Numbered from the stretch's first letter, positions 36,690 to 45,149 are shown. The stretch: 64,000 nt of DNA from JAJDYQ01 sp942491945 (GCA_942491945.1 CALODD010000087.1:1-64000), one strand, 5' to 3'. Numbers and translations: made by a program. The notes: a model not told the origin generated them from the letters alone.

Positions 36690-36713
36690 AACCTGCCACA
36701 TATGTGGCAGGTT
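36690..36713. terminator. Intrinsic terminator after the histidine kinase gene
   Basis: Perfect palindrome with 12-bp arms AACCTGCCACAT / ATGTGGCAGGTT, preceded by an A6 run. It best serves minus-strand transcripts arriving from the globin gene, but works for the kinase gene too. Confidence 0.75.
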
Positions 36714-36810
36714 AAGCTGGAACGAGCATGGTGTTGTTATCTGTATCTCAATAAAGTGAGGAGGATAACGCTTTATATCGACACAGTCGTTTCTCCCTTC
36801 CCTTGGTTTA

Positions 36811-37227
36811 TTAAGCCGCCGCTTTCGCTGCAGCTCCTTTCATCGTATTTGCCAGCACTGTATAGACCATTAACCAGGCATCTTTAACCTCGTCGGTAAA
36901 TTCATCACCCAGGCCTTGACCCAATGTCCAAATCAGCGCTTCACCTACAGTATCGTAATGTTCATCTTTCACACCGTAAGACACATGACGTTTACCTAAA
37001 TCTTCTACTGCAGGCACGATATCTGCCAGATGCCCCAGGCCGTTAACTGCTGTGCCGATCATCTTCATTAACTTCTTACCTTGCTCTTCCATGTTGTCTG
37101 GAAAAAGCGATTTTAGTTCTGGGTCGAGCTCAAATAATTTGCCATAGAACAATTCTGCGGCTTTATCCGAGATTGGCACTACTTTTGCCCAGGAGCCTTG
37201 TATCAATTCAATTTCATCAGTTGTCAT
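36811..37227 (-). CDS. Single-domain globin
   Basis: 138 residues. Haemoglobin of the Vitreoscilla/flavohaemoglobin-like group: IQGSWAKVVPISDKAAELFYGKLFELDPELKSLFP, proximal His in LGKRHVSYGVKDEHYDTVGEALIWTLGQGLG. No reductase domain is fused. Ends in an Ala/Lys tail. Such globins bind O2 or NO; next to nitrate/nitrite genes an NO-scavenging role is reasonable. Its start overlaps the cytochrome gene upstream by 11 bp, so it is the last gene of the redox operon. Confidence 0.9.
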   Translation of the reverse strand: MTTDEIELIQGSWAKVVPISDKAAELFYGKLFELDPELKSLFPDNMEEQGKKLMKMIGTAVNGLGHLADIVPAVEDLGKRHVSYGVKDEHYDTVGEALIWTLGQGLGDEFTDEVKDAWLMVYTVLANTMKGAAAKAAA

Positions 37228-37612
37228 TTTTCATTTCCTCATATTGTTTTATATAGAAATCTGCTAGTTTCGCCATATAGTCAACGGCGGCTTTTACTTC
37301 ATCATCTGTTAGACTTTTATTACCACCACGTGCAGGCATCATTGAATCGTCAGGGCCATAATAGCCATTGATAGCATGGTCATATAACACTGAACGACCT
37401 TGCTTCAGGCGATAACGCCATTCATCTTTGTTCATTGGAACAGGGGCATCAGCTACGCCGTAGGCGTGGCAGGTTTCACAGTTAAGTAGCCAGATAACTT
37501 TGCCATAACGTAAGTGCTCACCCTCGAAGTTAATATATTCCGCCTTATCTGCAGAAACAGACAAACTGACAAACAAACAAGACATCGCAATAATGCATAC
37601 ACCGCGATTCAT
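37217..37612 (-). CDS. Exported monohaem cytochrome c
   Basis: 131 residues. Signal peptide ending SVSA; one haem motif CETCHAYG (near residue 45) and candidate axial Met in SMMPARGGNKSLTDDEVKAAVDYMAKL, a standard class I cytochrome c end. Small periplasmic electron carrier in the operon with the multihaem and DUF3365 proteins. Confidence 0.9.
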   Translation of the reverse strand: MNRGVCIIAMSCLFVSLSVSADKAEYINFEGEHLRYGKVIWLLNCETCHAYGVADAPVPMNKDEWRYRLKQGRSVLYDHAINGYYGPDDSMMPARGGNKSLTDDEVKAAVDYMAKLADFYIKQYEEMKNDN

Positions 37613-37618
37613 AAATGA

Positions 37619-38221
37619 TTAGCCTTCCACTGGGATACGTATCACTACACCGCCCATCACATCACCTAATTTAAAGTCGCGCTTAGGGGTATCTTTATGA
37701 TCGTTGTGACAAGATACACATACTGGAGCGACACCTACATCTGCGTAGACCGCTGTGAAATATTTTTGGCCGCCTAGTGTTTCTTCGGCATAATAATTTT
37801 TGCCTTTATTGTCAGCTACGTATTTCAGGCCTGCTTTTTCAGCATCTGTCTTTGGCGCATTCTGACTATTAATAGGCCATAGTGATTGCAGTGAATAAGT
37901 AAAATTAACATCCGGCTTTTTCTCCGCTCGCTTTGCCACTAACTCAGAGCCAAAACGAAACATCTGCGCAGGCAGTACAAGCGCCTTATCATCTTCAAAG
38001 TGTTCACTCGCCTTAATCACCTTGTCTTTCTTTACCAGACGATTGACTATCTTCTTTGTATATACCGCCCGATCTGAATCCATAACCAGATGCAGTGCAT
38101 CCGCCATCGTTTTAGGGGTGATGGAAGGTGAGTCACCAACACCACCTGTTGCTACGCCTACAGCGGTAGCAAGACTAAGTGCAGCAGTACCTGTAATTAA
38201 AAACTTTTTACTCACTTTCAT
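37619..38221 (-). CDS. DUF3365 (Tll0287-like) haem c protein
   Basis: 200 residues. N-terminal signal or anchor (KKFLITGTAALSLATAVGVATGG). DUF3365 domain: PAQMFRFGSELV, YSLQSLWPINSQNAPKTDAEKAGLKYV, YFTAVYADVGVAPVCVSCHNDHKDTPKRDFKLGDVMGGVVIRIP, with one haem motif CVSCH near residue 172. This family binds one c-type haem in a PAS-like fold and is often a redox sensor or carrier. Here it sits between the multihaem and monohaem cytochromes, so a carrier role is more likely than signalling. Confidence 0.88.
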   Translation of the reverse strand: MKVSKKFLITGTAALSLATAVGVATGGVGDSPSITPKTMADALHLVMDSDRAVYTKKIVNRLVKKDKVIKASEHFEDDKALVLPAQMFRFGSELVAKRAEKKPDVNFTYSLQSLWPINSQNAPKTDAEKAGLKYVADNKGKNYYAEETLGGQKYFTAVYADVGVAPVCVSCHNDHKDTPKRDFKLGDVMGGVVIRIPVEG

Positions 38222-38275
38222 AATTTACTCCGTTAATATAAAAACAATGCCCCCATTGTTCACAAGCCTTTCGAC

Positions 38276-39075
38276 TTATTTTTCATCTACGGCAGACTTC
38301 CTTTCGGCTTCTGCTCGTTTCAGATCTTGCTCAGCCAACTGCATACTTTCTGTTTTGAAAGCAGGCTGACCTTTAAAGTTTTTACGCACTAACTTTTCAT
38401 CCGATAGCGCATTAATCGAATATTCCAGTCCGTGGCAATGCAAACATGACGAACGGATCATTTTTGTGTTTGGTGACAGGTTTGCATTTTGATTGTGGTC
38501 GACAACAATTCGACTCATCCAATCATTCACGTCGTAACTAATTCTTGGCATGTGACAGGAGGCACAGCTAACACCTTTGCCTTCTGATAGTTCACCCGCT
38601 AGTTCCTTTTCCCACAGCTTGGCATGCGGTGAACCGTTATATGCAAGTGAATGCTCGTCATCATGGCAAGCAAGACATCCGTCAACCGCCGCCACCCTGG
38701 AGTCGAATTTATGAGCACCATGACAACTGGCACAACTTATATCTTCATGTTTTGTATCTGACTTCATTGGCAGGCGCGCATCAGATATTTTCATTGGTGC
38801 CAGACCTGCTTGCAGGCGCATGCCGTGCTTACCTTTTTTGAAGCGATCTACTTCAATGTTATGACACGATACACAGCCATTATGGTCAGGCTTATCATGC
38901 CATTCCTCTTTGCTGCTACTTTCCTCGTCAACAACATATACATGACATGCCGAGCAGTTAGCTCCAGCACGTGCATGTGAACTATCTAGCCATTCATGCG
39001 TAATATCTTCTGTTAATTTATCCTTCGAGCCATCTGCTTTAGATACTGTTTCTATAATTTCTATAGGATAGCTAT
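38276..39075 (-). pseudogene. Multihaem cytochrome c, 3' half (split by IS insertion)
   Basis: Open frame on the minus strand from the IS junction to 38276 (stop TAA after SAVDEK). It carries six haem motifs in order: CSACH, CVSCH, CASCH, CLACH, CASCH, CLHCH. An internal ATG at 38821 would drop the first two motifs and any signal, so it is not the real start. Removing the IS and one copy of the 4-bp duplication joins it in frame to the 5' half at 40281-40911 (..EYPRD-SYPIEII..), giving about 476 residues. Confidence 0.88.
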
Positions 39076-39149
39076 TGACCTTTCCCCCAAAATTAAGACC
39101 ATGACGGCGATGAGATTTCCAATTAATCTAGAATCAAGGAGATCTCAAC

Positions 39150-39416
39150 ATGAAGAAGAAACGTTACACCGAAGAACAAATCATCCGAGCACTTAAACAG
39201 AACGAATCTGGGGCCAAGGTTGATGATATATGCCGTGATCTCGGAATATCGAACGGCACGTTCTACAACTGGCGAAGCAAGTATGGTGGCCTCGAAGTCA
39301 ATGAAGCCAAACGGCTGCGAGAACTGGAGTCTGAGAACAACAAGCTCAAGAAGCTACTGGCTGACAAACTGCTTGAAGTCGAAGCCATGAAGGATGTGCT
39401 GTCAAAAAAGTGGTAA
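39150..39416 (+). CDS. IS3-family OrfA
   Basis: 88 residues. Helix-turn-helix and leucine zipper protein: KKKRYTEEQIIRALKQNESGAKVDDICRDLGISNGTFYNWRSKYGGLEVNEAKRLRELESENNKLKKLLADKLLEVEAMKDVLSKKW. Ends in an A6G run that suits the -1 ribosomal frameshift that joins OrfA to OrfB. Shine-Dalgarno AAGGAG upstream. Confidence 0.92.
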   Translation: MKKKRYTEEQIIRALKQNESGAKVDDICRDLGISNGTFYNWRSKYGGLEVNEAKRLRELESENNKLKKLLADKLLEVEAMKDVLSKKW

Positions 39417-40227
39417 AGCCCACCAGTAAGAAGCCAGTCGTTCGTTACATGATTGAACAGCACCAGATCAGTGAACGAACGGCCTGTATTCTGGTTGGGC
39501 TGAGTCGAACAGGCTATCGATATCAAGTCAAAGAACGTGATGACAGCGAGCTGAGAGATCGTCTCAAGACATTAGCCGCACAATACTCGCGCTATGGTTA
39601 TCTGATGCTGCATGGTCTTTTGAAGGCAGAGAAGCTGGTTATCAATAAGAAACGTACTTACCGCCTGTATACCGAGGAAAAGCTTCAGGTACGTACAAAG
39701 AAGCGCAAGAAGCTACAACGTCCACGCTTACCTATGATTGTCCCTTCACGCTCGAATCAACGCTGGTCAATGGACTTTGTATCAGACCAACTGAGCAACG
39801 GACGACGTTTTCGAGTGCTTAATATTGTCGATGACTACACCAAGGAAATGGTTGGTCAATTAATCTCCGTATCGATCACTGGCCAACAGGTCGCTCGTTT
39901 TCTGGATCAACTCGGCGAACAAAGACCACTACCTGAATCAATCACTTGTGATAACGGTACCGAATTCACCAGCAAGGCGATGTTCTTCTGGAGCAAAAGA
40001 CAAACGTGACGTTAGCGTTCATTCAGCCAGGTAAGCCGACTCAGAATGCTTTCATTGAAAGTCTAAACGGCAAGTTCAGGAATGAATGTTTGAATCAGCA
40101 TTGGTTCCGATCATTGGAAGAAGCACGAAAAGAAATCGATCAATGGCGTGATCATTACAACCATATCAGGCCGCACAGTTCACTGGGTTATATACCGCCA
40201 GTTGTGTTTGCTAAACAGGCTGCTTAA
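39410..40227 (+). pseudogene. IS3-family OrfB transposase, frameshifted
   Basis: DDE integrase core: WSMDFVSDQLSNGRRFRVLNIVDDYTKE (first Asp), ITCDNGTEFTSKA (second Asp) and, after a one-base loss in the A run near 39997, AFIESLNGKFRNECL (Glu) in another frame, ending PHSSLGYIPPVVFAKQAA. The two pieces lie at 39410-40009 and 40006-40227. Adding one A restores a single frame, so this may be a homopolymer sequencing error and the element may be active. Confidence 0.85.
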
Positions 40228-40276
40228 AGTGGCTCTATCTCATCAATGCTGTGGTACTAAGTTGGGGGAAAGGTCA

Positions 40277-40911
40277 CTATCACGCGGGTACTCAATTATT
40301 TCATCAAGTACATCGGCAAACTCACGTTTGGGAAGGACGCGTTTTTCACGTAAGTCTGGTTTATGTAGATGTTTAACCAGAAAATCCGTATATAGCGCTC
40401 TATTGTTATGAAAGTTATGACACCCCGCCGTCTTACAGGTATCCATTGGCATATCTTTATGACTTATGCGTTCTTCGCCTATATCTTTATGACAGTGGAA
40501 ACAGACATCTGCTGGCTGTGTAAAGCCGTTGTCTAAAGTGATTTCTGGCTTATGTTCCGTATGACAGGTAATACAATGCACCGCATCGATATTCTTTAAT
40601 GTGTCCGCATTTCTTGGATCCTTAAACTTTGTTACAGGGTGTGAATCCATCGGCTTTTTACGATCGTCTCCATGGCAATTGACGCACGATTCCTGCAGCA
40701 CTTCTTCACCACCTAAGGGGTCGCTATGACAAACACCACAGTTATCCGCTAACTGATGGTGACCATCAGTCAGTGGCCCCGGCATAAAAATCGTCTGGTC
40801 ACTCGTACCAGGATTGCCACTAAGATTTAGATATAAAACCATTGCCAGTATCCCACTAAGTATTAACCAGATTAGCCAGAACATTGGCTTGCCATATAAC
40901 TTCATTGTCAT
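40277..40911 (-). pseudogene. Multihaem cytochrome c, 5' half (split by IS insertion)
   Basis: Starts MTMKLYGKPMFWLIWLILSG with one N-terminal membrane anchor, then haem motifs CGVCH, CVNCH, CITCH, CFHCH and a CX4CH variant (CKTAGCH). Reading runs into the IS. With the 3' half the intact protein would hold ten CXXCH plus one CX4CH site, i.e. about eleven haems, anchored in the inner membrane and facing the periplasm. No CXXCK or other obvious catalytic haem site is visible, so an electron-transfer role is most likely. The upstream flavoprotein/cytochrome b gene is 35 bp away. Confidence 0.88.
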
Positions 40912-40946
40912 ATCTATACATCCTTATATTTCTCTATCAGCTCGCA

Positions 40947-42920
40947 TCAATACCAGTATGTTTTAAGAACATGAAACCCAAGCAAAACTGGTAAAGGCCA
41001 TAACAAAGCGATATGCGTCCACAAGGACCATGCCCTCATCGTCCTTGCTAACGACAATGGAAGCTTGTGCTGTAGCCCGACTGCTCCGCTCAAAACTGCA
41101 CCCGCTAATAGCAGGCCACTAAAAACCAGCATCAAAATCATATTTAGTTCATGCCCTGTACGTAGTCCGGTATGCGCTACTAATGCCACTAATACGAATA
41201 GGCCAACAGCTACATGTACCGCACGCCAGCTTGAAAACTGTCCCCAGGAAACCTTCTTTGTTTTGTATCTTTTCGGTATTGATATAAACGCAAGCACGAC
41301 AGATCGGCCTAGTAATGTGAACCCTGATATTTGTTTAAATAGAGTGTCACGCCATAGGAGATCCCAGTGCCAGGTATTTTGTACGCTATCGCTATAGCTG
41401 ATATTTGGCAGACTAAGAAACGCTGCTATTGCAAATAACGTTACGATTCCAGATACCAGTAAAAGACGGGATGCACGAACGGCTTCGATACCAATAGCAC
41501 CTAGCATTTGCTGTAACAGGGGGCGACAACTACCACAAACTGTCGATGCATTGGTACTTTCTGCCAGACTTCGTACATCCCGGCATCCTTTAGTTATGGC
41601 ATTAGATAATTCACCTCGTGTAACCGCCATACAGTTACATACCGTGGCGTTAGCTGGCCATGCAGCAACGCCCTCAGATTCATTTTCCGGCCACAATTTT
41701 CCTGTTTTTAAAAATCTAGCAGACTGCCATGGCCATATACGCCGTTTACTTGTAACAGACTCCTGAATTCTCGAAAACTCCGACCATTCCCCCACAGCGA
41801 GGGCTGCGTCCAGGCGATTACCCTGAAGAAATATTTTTCTCAGCAAGCCATTCTTTTTATCTTTGAAAACAAGTTCTTTCCGAAGCCATTCTGTTGACGT
41901 TTCTCCGATGCTATATACAGGGCTATTGATTACCTTTAGCCTCGTCACTAAATCCGACCCCTTATAGCGAGCCTTTTTCCCCATTAGCACGCCTGCCAGT
42001 ACCGAGGCCTGTTCCAAGCCTGGTCGAACTAGTCCGTAAACCTTGCTGTCATGTTCTGCGCATTCACCTATTGCATATATATCAGGGTCATTGGTTTGCA
42101 TAGAGTCATCAACAAGAACGCCTCTTCTTGTTTTTAAATCAACGTCTTTTGCTATGTCTATGTTTGGCTTTATGCCTGCTGCAATCACCAATGTATCGCA
42201 ATGAATTTTATTCCCACCTGTCAGTACTAAATATTCAACTCGTTTATCCCCTTCTATCTTCTGCACACGAATGTTCGTTACAACTTCAATGCCTTCTTCA
42301 GTTATTTGATGTTTCAACAACTGGCCAGCAGATTCATCAAGTTGATTAAACATGGGCCACATAGACTGCTCGATAACGGTGACTTTGGTATTAAAGCGAT
42401 TCATCGCCTTCGCCGCTTCGAGTCCAAGTAGGCCACCACCAACTACAACTGTATGACGACTCGATATCGATCTGGCCTTTAATTTTTCAGCATCCAGCAT
42501 ATCTCTGAAACTAAAAACATTATCCAGATCGATCCCATGAATGGGTGGTATGTATGGTCTCGAACCAGTTGCCAGAACTAACGACGAGTACGACCAGCAA
42601 TCACCATTTTGATTAAATACATGCTTGTTCTCACGATCTATCGAAATTACTCGTTCGCCATTTAATCTGTGTAAATGATCACTTTTGCTGATTGTTGGCT
42701 GCCATATATCATTAGTTTCGCCCGCAAGATAACTCGAGAGTTTGACTCGATCATATGGCTCATATGGCTCATCTCCGAAAACGACGATATGCCTTTCACC
42801 ACCATATTTGAGTAATTCATCTGCGAAATACCGGCCTACAGGACCTGCACCAACGACAATAACCGGTGCTTCAGTACCTACATATTCATCACTCATGTTC
42901 TGTTCTAATGCTGCACGCAT
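40947..42920 (-). CDS. NasC-like NAD(P)H flavoprotein fused to [2Fe-2S] and membrane cytochrome-b-like domain
   Basis: 657 residues from ATG 42920 (GGA 9 bases upstream; the open frame extends to a TTG at 42944). Residues about 20-420: FAD/NAD(P)H module of the NirB/NasC group (VIVVGAGPVGRYFADELL; VVVGGGLLGLEAAKAM; IYAIGECAEH). About 430-490: BFD-type [2Fe-2S] domain CNCMAVTRGELSNAI..CGSC. From about 490: five hydrophobic helices with paired histidines (HVAVGLFVL, HTGLRTGH, HIALLWPLPVLLGFH) like membrane cytochrome b. It could pass electrons between NAD(P)H, quinone and the periplasmic cytochromes, or supply NasA. First gene of the redox operon. I know of no characterised protein with this exact fusion. 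Confidence 0.85.
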   Translation of the reverse strand: MRAALEQNMSDEYVGTEAPVIVVGAGPVGRYFADELLKYGGERHIVVFGDEPYEPYDRVKLSSYLAGETNDIWQPTISKSDHLHRLNGERVISIDRENKHVFNQNGDCWSYSSLVLATGSRPYIPPIHGIDLDNVFSFRDMLDAEKLKARSISSRHTVVVGGGLLGLEAAKAMNRFNTKVTVIEQSMWPMFNQLDESAGQLLKHQITEEGIEVVTNIRVQKIEGDKRVEYLVLTGGNKIHCDTLVIAAGIKPNIDIAKDVDLKTRRGVLVDDSMQTNDPDIYAIGECAEHDSKVYGLVRPGLEQASVLAGVLMGKKARYKGSDLVTRLKVINSPVYSIGETSTEWLRKELVFKDKKNGLLRKIFLQGNRLDAALAVGEWSEFSRIQESVTSKRRIWPWQSARFLKTGKLWPENESEGVAAWPANATVCNCMAVTRGELSNAITKGCRDVRSLAESTNASTVCGSCRPLLQQMLGAIGIEAVRASRLLLVSGIVTLFAIAAFLSLPNISYSDSVQNTWHWDLLWRDTLFKQISGFTLLGRSVVLAFISIPKRYKTKKVSWGQFSSWRAVHVAVGLFVLVALVAHTGLRTGHELNMILMLVFSGLLLAGAVLSGAVGLQHKLPLSLARTMRAWSLWTHIALLWPLPVLLGFHVLKTYWY

Positions 42921-42942
42921 ATTAATATTCCAAAACTTAAGC

Positions 42943-42995
42943 AAAAAAAAACGCCTACCGAATAGATAGCTACTATCAATTCGGTAAACGCCTTT
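42943..42995 (-). terminator. Leader terminator upstream of the NasC-like gene
   Basis: Minus strand: AAAGGCGTTT then ACCGAAT..GATAG / CTATC..ATTCGGT then AGGCG and nine T. A very stable hairpin with a U tract, 23 bp before the ATG; like the nrtA leader its 5' arm begins CAAAGGCGTT. Confidence 0.88.
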
Positions 42996-43050
42996 GTTGT
43001 TTTGTGGCTTACTTTGCCACTTTTCTTTTCTCTCCTACATTGAAGAGAAA
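42987..43050 (-). promoter_or_regulatory. ANTAR-type hexaloop leader of the redox operon
   Basis: Hairpin P1 at 43027-43050: stem TTTCTCTTC / GGAGAGAAA, loop AATGTA (A1, G4). A second hairpin at 43004-43020 has stem GTGGC / GCCAC with a 7-base loop AAAGTAA. A short stem AAC / GTT around loop AAAGGC (42987-42998), the same loop as P2 of the nrtA leader, overlaps the terminator's 5' arm. P1 is convincing; which of the last two is the functional P2 is unclear. Confidence 0.7.
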
Positions 43051-43068
43051 TCGATCTATCTGTATATC

Positions 43069-43086
43069 AGCAACTACTGTGCCAAT
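43069..43086 (-). promoter_or_regulatory. Sigma54 promoter of the redox operon
   Basis: Minus strand TTGGCACAGTAGTTGCT matches the sigma54 consensus TGGCAC-N5-TTGC exactly. Start of transcription would fall near 43057, directly before hairpin P1. Confidence 0.88.
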
Positions 43087-43133
43087 ATAAAACTTTTCAT
43101 ATCACTATAAACACGCTATTTAGGCACTCCAGT

Positions 43134-43148
43134 GCACCATAATCGTGT
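43134..43148 (-). promoter_or_regulatory. NtrC-type site upstream of the redox operon
   Basis: GCAC-N7-GTGT, one base from the NtrC dyad GCAC-N7-GTGC, about 50-65 bp upstream of the sigma54 promoter, with further GCAC half-sites at 43124 and 43158. Confidence 0.55.
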
Positions 43149-43167
43149 TCCAATGTAGCACCATGCA

Positions 43168-43740
43168 CTACATTAGCATCTCAGCTGCCTGTACAAACTG
43201 TTCTGCAATTTCACCAATACGCTTATTCTTATCCATCGCTAATTTACGCAAGGCAACATAAGCTTCTTCTTCACTAACATTCTTCTGCTCCATTAATATA
43301 CCCTTAGCTTTATCAATCAACTTACGATCCGCCAGGGCTTGTCTGGATTTATCTAATTCTTGCTCCAGTTTATGCTGTTGATGAAATCTCGCCTTAGCGA
43401 CATCCAGAAGAGGTTTGAAGCGATCCAAATTATCGCAATCCACGACATAGGACGTCACACCCGCATCTACCGCCATGTCTATGGACTCCTGATTTCGATC
43501 AGGAGTAAACAGGACGACGGGTAAAGGATAGTTTTTCTTTAGTGCTTTAAGCTGAGAAAGTAACAGTCCAGAAAACTCTGCGACATAAATCACCAGGACA
43601 TCAGGCTGGATACTAATGACCTGCTGTTCCAGTGTATTGGACAGCTGCATCTGACCCAGCATATTTACCCCCGCTATTTCAGCAGCAAGTTCTACTGGAT
43701 GACAATCCTGAATTTGGTCCGTTGAAAGTAATATCTTCAT
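43168..43740 (-). CDS. nasT: ANTAR-domain antiterminator, NasT-like
   Basis: 190 residues from MKILLSTDQIQD (an upstream in-frame ATG at 43812 adds 24 poorly conserved residues). N-terminal receiver-like fold (about 1-120) in which the phospho-acceptor Asp position reads Tyr (DVLVIYVAEF), so it is unlikely to be phosphorylated. A helix leads to the ANTAR RNA-binding domain: LADRKLIDKAKGILMEQKNVSEEEAYVALRKLAMDKNKRIGEIAEQFVQAAEML. ANTAR proteins of the NasT/NasR group bind dual hexaloop RNAs and prevent termination before nitrate-assimilation genes. No separate NasS nitrate sensor is visible; the two hexaloop leaders in this window are its likely targets. Confidence 0.88.
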   Translation of the reverse strand: MKILLSTDQIQDCHPVELAAEIAGVNMLGQMQLSNTLEQQVISIQPDVLVIYVAEFSGLLLSQLKALKKNYPLPVVLFTPDRNQESIDMAVDAGVTSYVVDCDNLDRFKPLLDVAKARFHQQHKLEQELDKSRQALADRKLIDKAKGILMEQKNVSEEEAYVALRKLAMDKNKRIGEIAEQFVQAAEMLM

Positions 43741-43800
43741 ACTTAAATAAAGAGCAATTTGTATGCCAGTTTTATCTACTTCCCGTTCCCACAGAAAAAA

Positions 43801-43824
43801 CAAAGGCCGCATAAGCGGCCTTTG
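43801..43824. terminator. Intrinsic terminator between amtB and nasT
   Basis: CAAAGGCCGC / GCGGCCTTTG with a 4-base ATAA loop and an A run on the left giving a T run on the minus strand; it closes the amtB transcript. Confidence 0.85.
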
Positions 43825-43847
43825 TCATTGCTTGATAAAGTGATTAA

Positions 43848-45149
43848 TTACAGATCGTAACCACGCTCATCATGCAGTACGAGGTCAAGACCTTCAGTCT
43901 CTTCATCGCTTGTCACACGTAGACCAACAATCATGTCGACCACTTTCAGAATGATCAGACTGGCAATTGCCGTGTAAACAAATGTTGCAACAACACCAAT
44001 CAACTGCGTTGTAAATTGACCGCCGATACCAGAGACATCGAAACCACCGTAGCCACTGAAGATGCCCAGGCCAGCTGCACCGAGGATACCGGCACCGAGT
44101 GTTCCGATAATGCCACCGATACCGTGAACCGGGAATACATCGAGTGAGTCATCAACTTTGAACTTGTTCTTCAAAGCACTTGTTGCGCCATAACAAACCA
44201 CACCGGCGGTAAGACCGATCAGCATCGCACCTGCCGGGCCAACAGCACCAGACGCTGGTGTAATAGAACCCAGACCTGCAACCATTCCAGTAACGATACC
44301 CAGTACAGATGGCTTACCATGACGCAGCCATTCCATGGACATCCATGCCAGAGCTCCACAAGCCGCTGAGATATGAGTTACCAATAAAGTCATTGCTGCG
44401 CCTTCATTTGCTGCAAGGTGCGAGCCAGCATTAAAACCAAACCAGCCAACCCACAGCATGCCTGCACCTGTAACGGTCATCGCCAGGTTATGAGGCGGCA
44501 TTGCTGTTGTACCGAAACCTTTACGAGGGCCCATTAGAATGGCCGCCATCAAGGCTGCAACGGCAGCTGTAATATGAACGACCGTACCACCGGCCAGATC
44601 AATCAGACCCATTTCCAGCAACCAGCCATTATCACTCCATACCCAGTGTGTTATTGGCGCATAGACAACAAACAGCCAGATTGCTGAGAACATTAGCATG
44701 GCAGAGAATTTCATACGCTCAGCAAATGCACCAACAATCAGCGCTGGCGTAATGACTGCAAACGTCATCTGGAATGCAACGAACAGTGACTCAGGAATAT
44801 CACCTGCAGCCAGACTATCCATCGTGACACCGGACAACATGAACTTGTCGAAATTACCGATGTAAGGGTTATCACCACTGAAGGCAAAACTGTAACCACC
44901 GATAAACCATAATAACGACATAAAACCTGTCAGTGCAAAACATTGCATTAATACTGACAGAACGTTTTTGCTACGAACCAGGCCGGCATAGAATAATGAC
45001 AGACCTGGAATAGTCATGAATAGTACTAACGCCGTCGACGTTAAAATCCATGCCGTATTCGCTGCGTTTAACTGCGCTTCCTGCGCCAATGCCACCTCTG
45101 GCAACAATGCTGCCGACATTGCCAGCATTGCAAACTTGAAAACTTTCAT
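43848..45149 (-). CDS. amtB: Ammonium transporter AmtB
   Basis: 433 residues. Signal-like N-terminus ending ALAQ, then eleven membrane helices. Amt signature residues: FYAGLVRSKNVLSVLMQC, the pore histidines in GTVVHITAAVAAL and VFPVHGIGGIIGTLGAG, and DDSLDVFP. Ends EGLDLVLHDERGYDL. Encoded 12 bp after its GlnK. Confidence 0.95.
   Translation of the reverse strand: MKVFKFAMLAMSAALLPEVALAQEAQLNAANTAWILTSTALVLFMTIPGLSLFYAGLVRSKNVLSVLMQCFALTGFMSLLWFIGGYSFAFSGDNPYIGNFDKFMLSGVTMDSLAAGDIPESLFVAFQMTFAVITPALIVGAFAERMKFSAMLMFSAIWLFVVYAPITHWVWSDNGWLLEMGLIDLAGGTVVHITAAVAALMAAILMGPRKGFGTTAMPPHNLAMTVTGAGMLWVGWFGFNAGSHLAANEGAAMTLLVTHISAACGALAWMSMEWLRHGKPSVLGIVTGMVAGLGSITPASGAVGPAGAMLIGLTAGVVCYGATSALKNKFKVDDSLDVFPVHGIGGIIGTLGAGILGAAGLGIFSGYGGFDVSGIGGQFTTQLIGVVATFVYTAIASLIILKVVDMIVGLRVTSDEETEGLDLVLHDERGYDL

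Larger units (their letters stand above)
39076..40276 (+). mobile_element. IS3-family insertion sequence (IS407-group-like), 1201 bp
   Basis: Terminal inverted repeats TGACCTTTCCCCCAA at both ends (left 39076, right ends 40276), target duplication CTAT on each side (39072-39075 and 40277-40280), and orfA/orfB. A 4-bp duplication is usual for the IS407 group. Inserted in the multihaem cytochrome gene. Confidence 0.93.

Noticed and set aside
38276..38821. Separate short cytochrome gene starting at internal ATG 38821
   Set aside because: The frame is open upstream with two more haem motifs to the IS junction; the internal ATG lacks a signal peptide.
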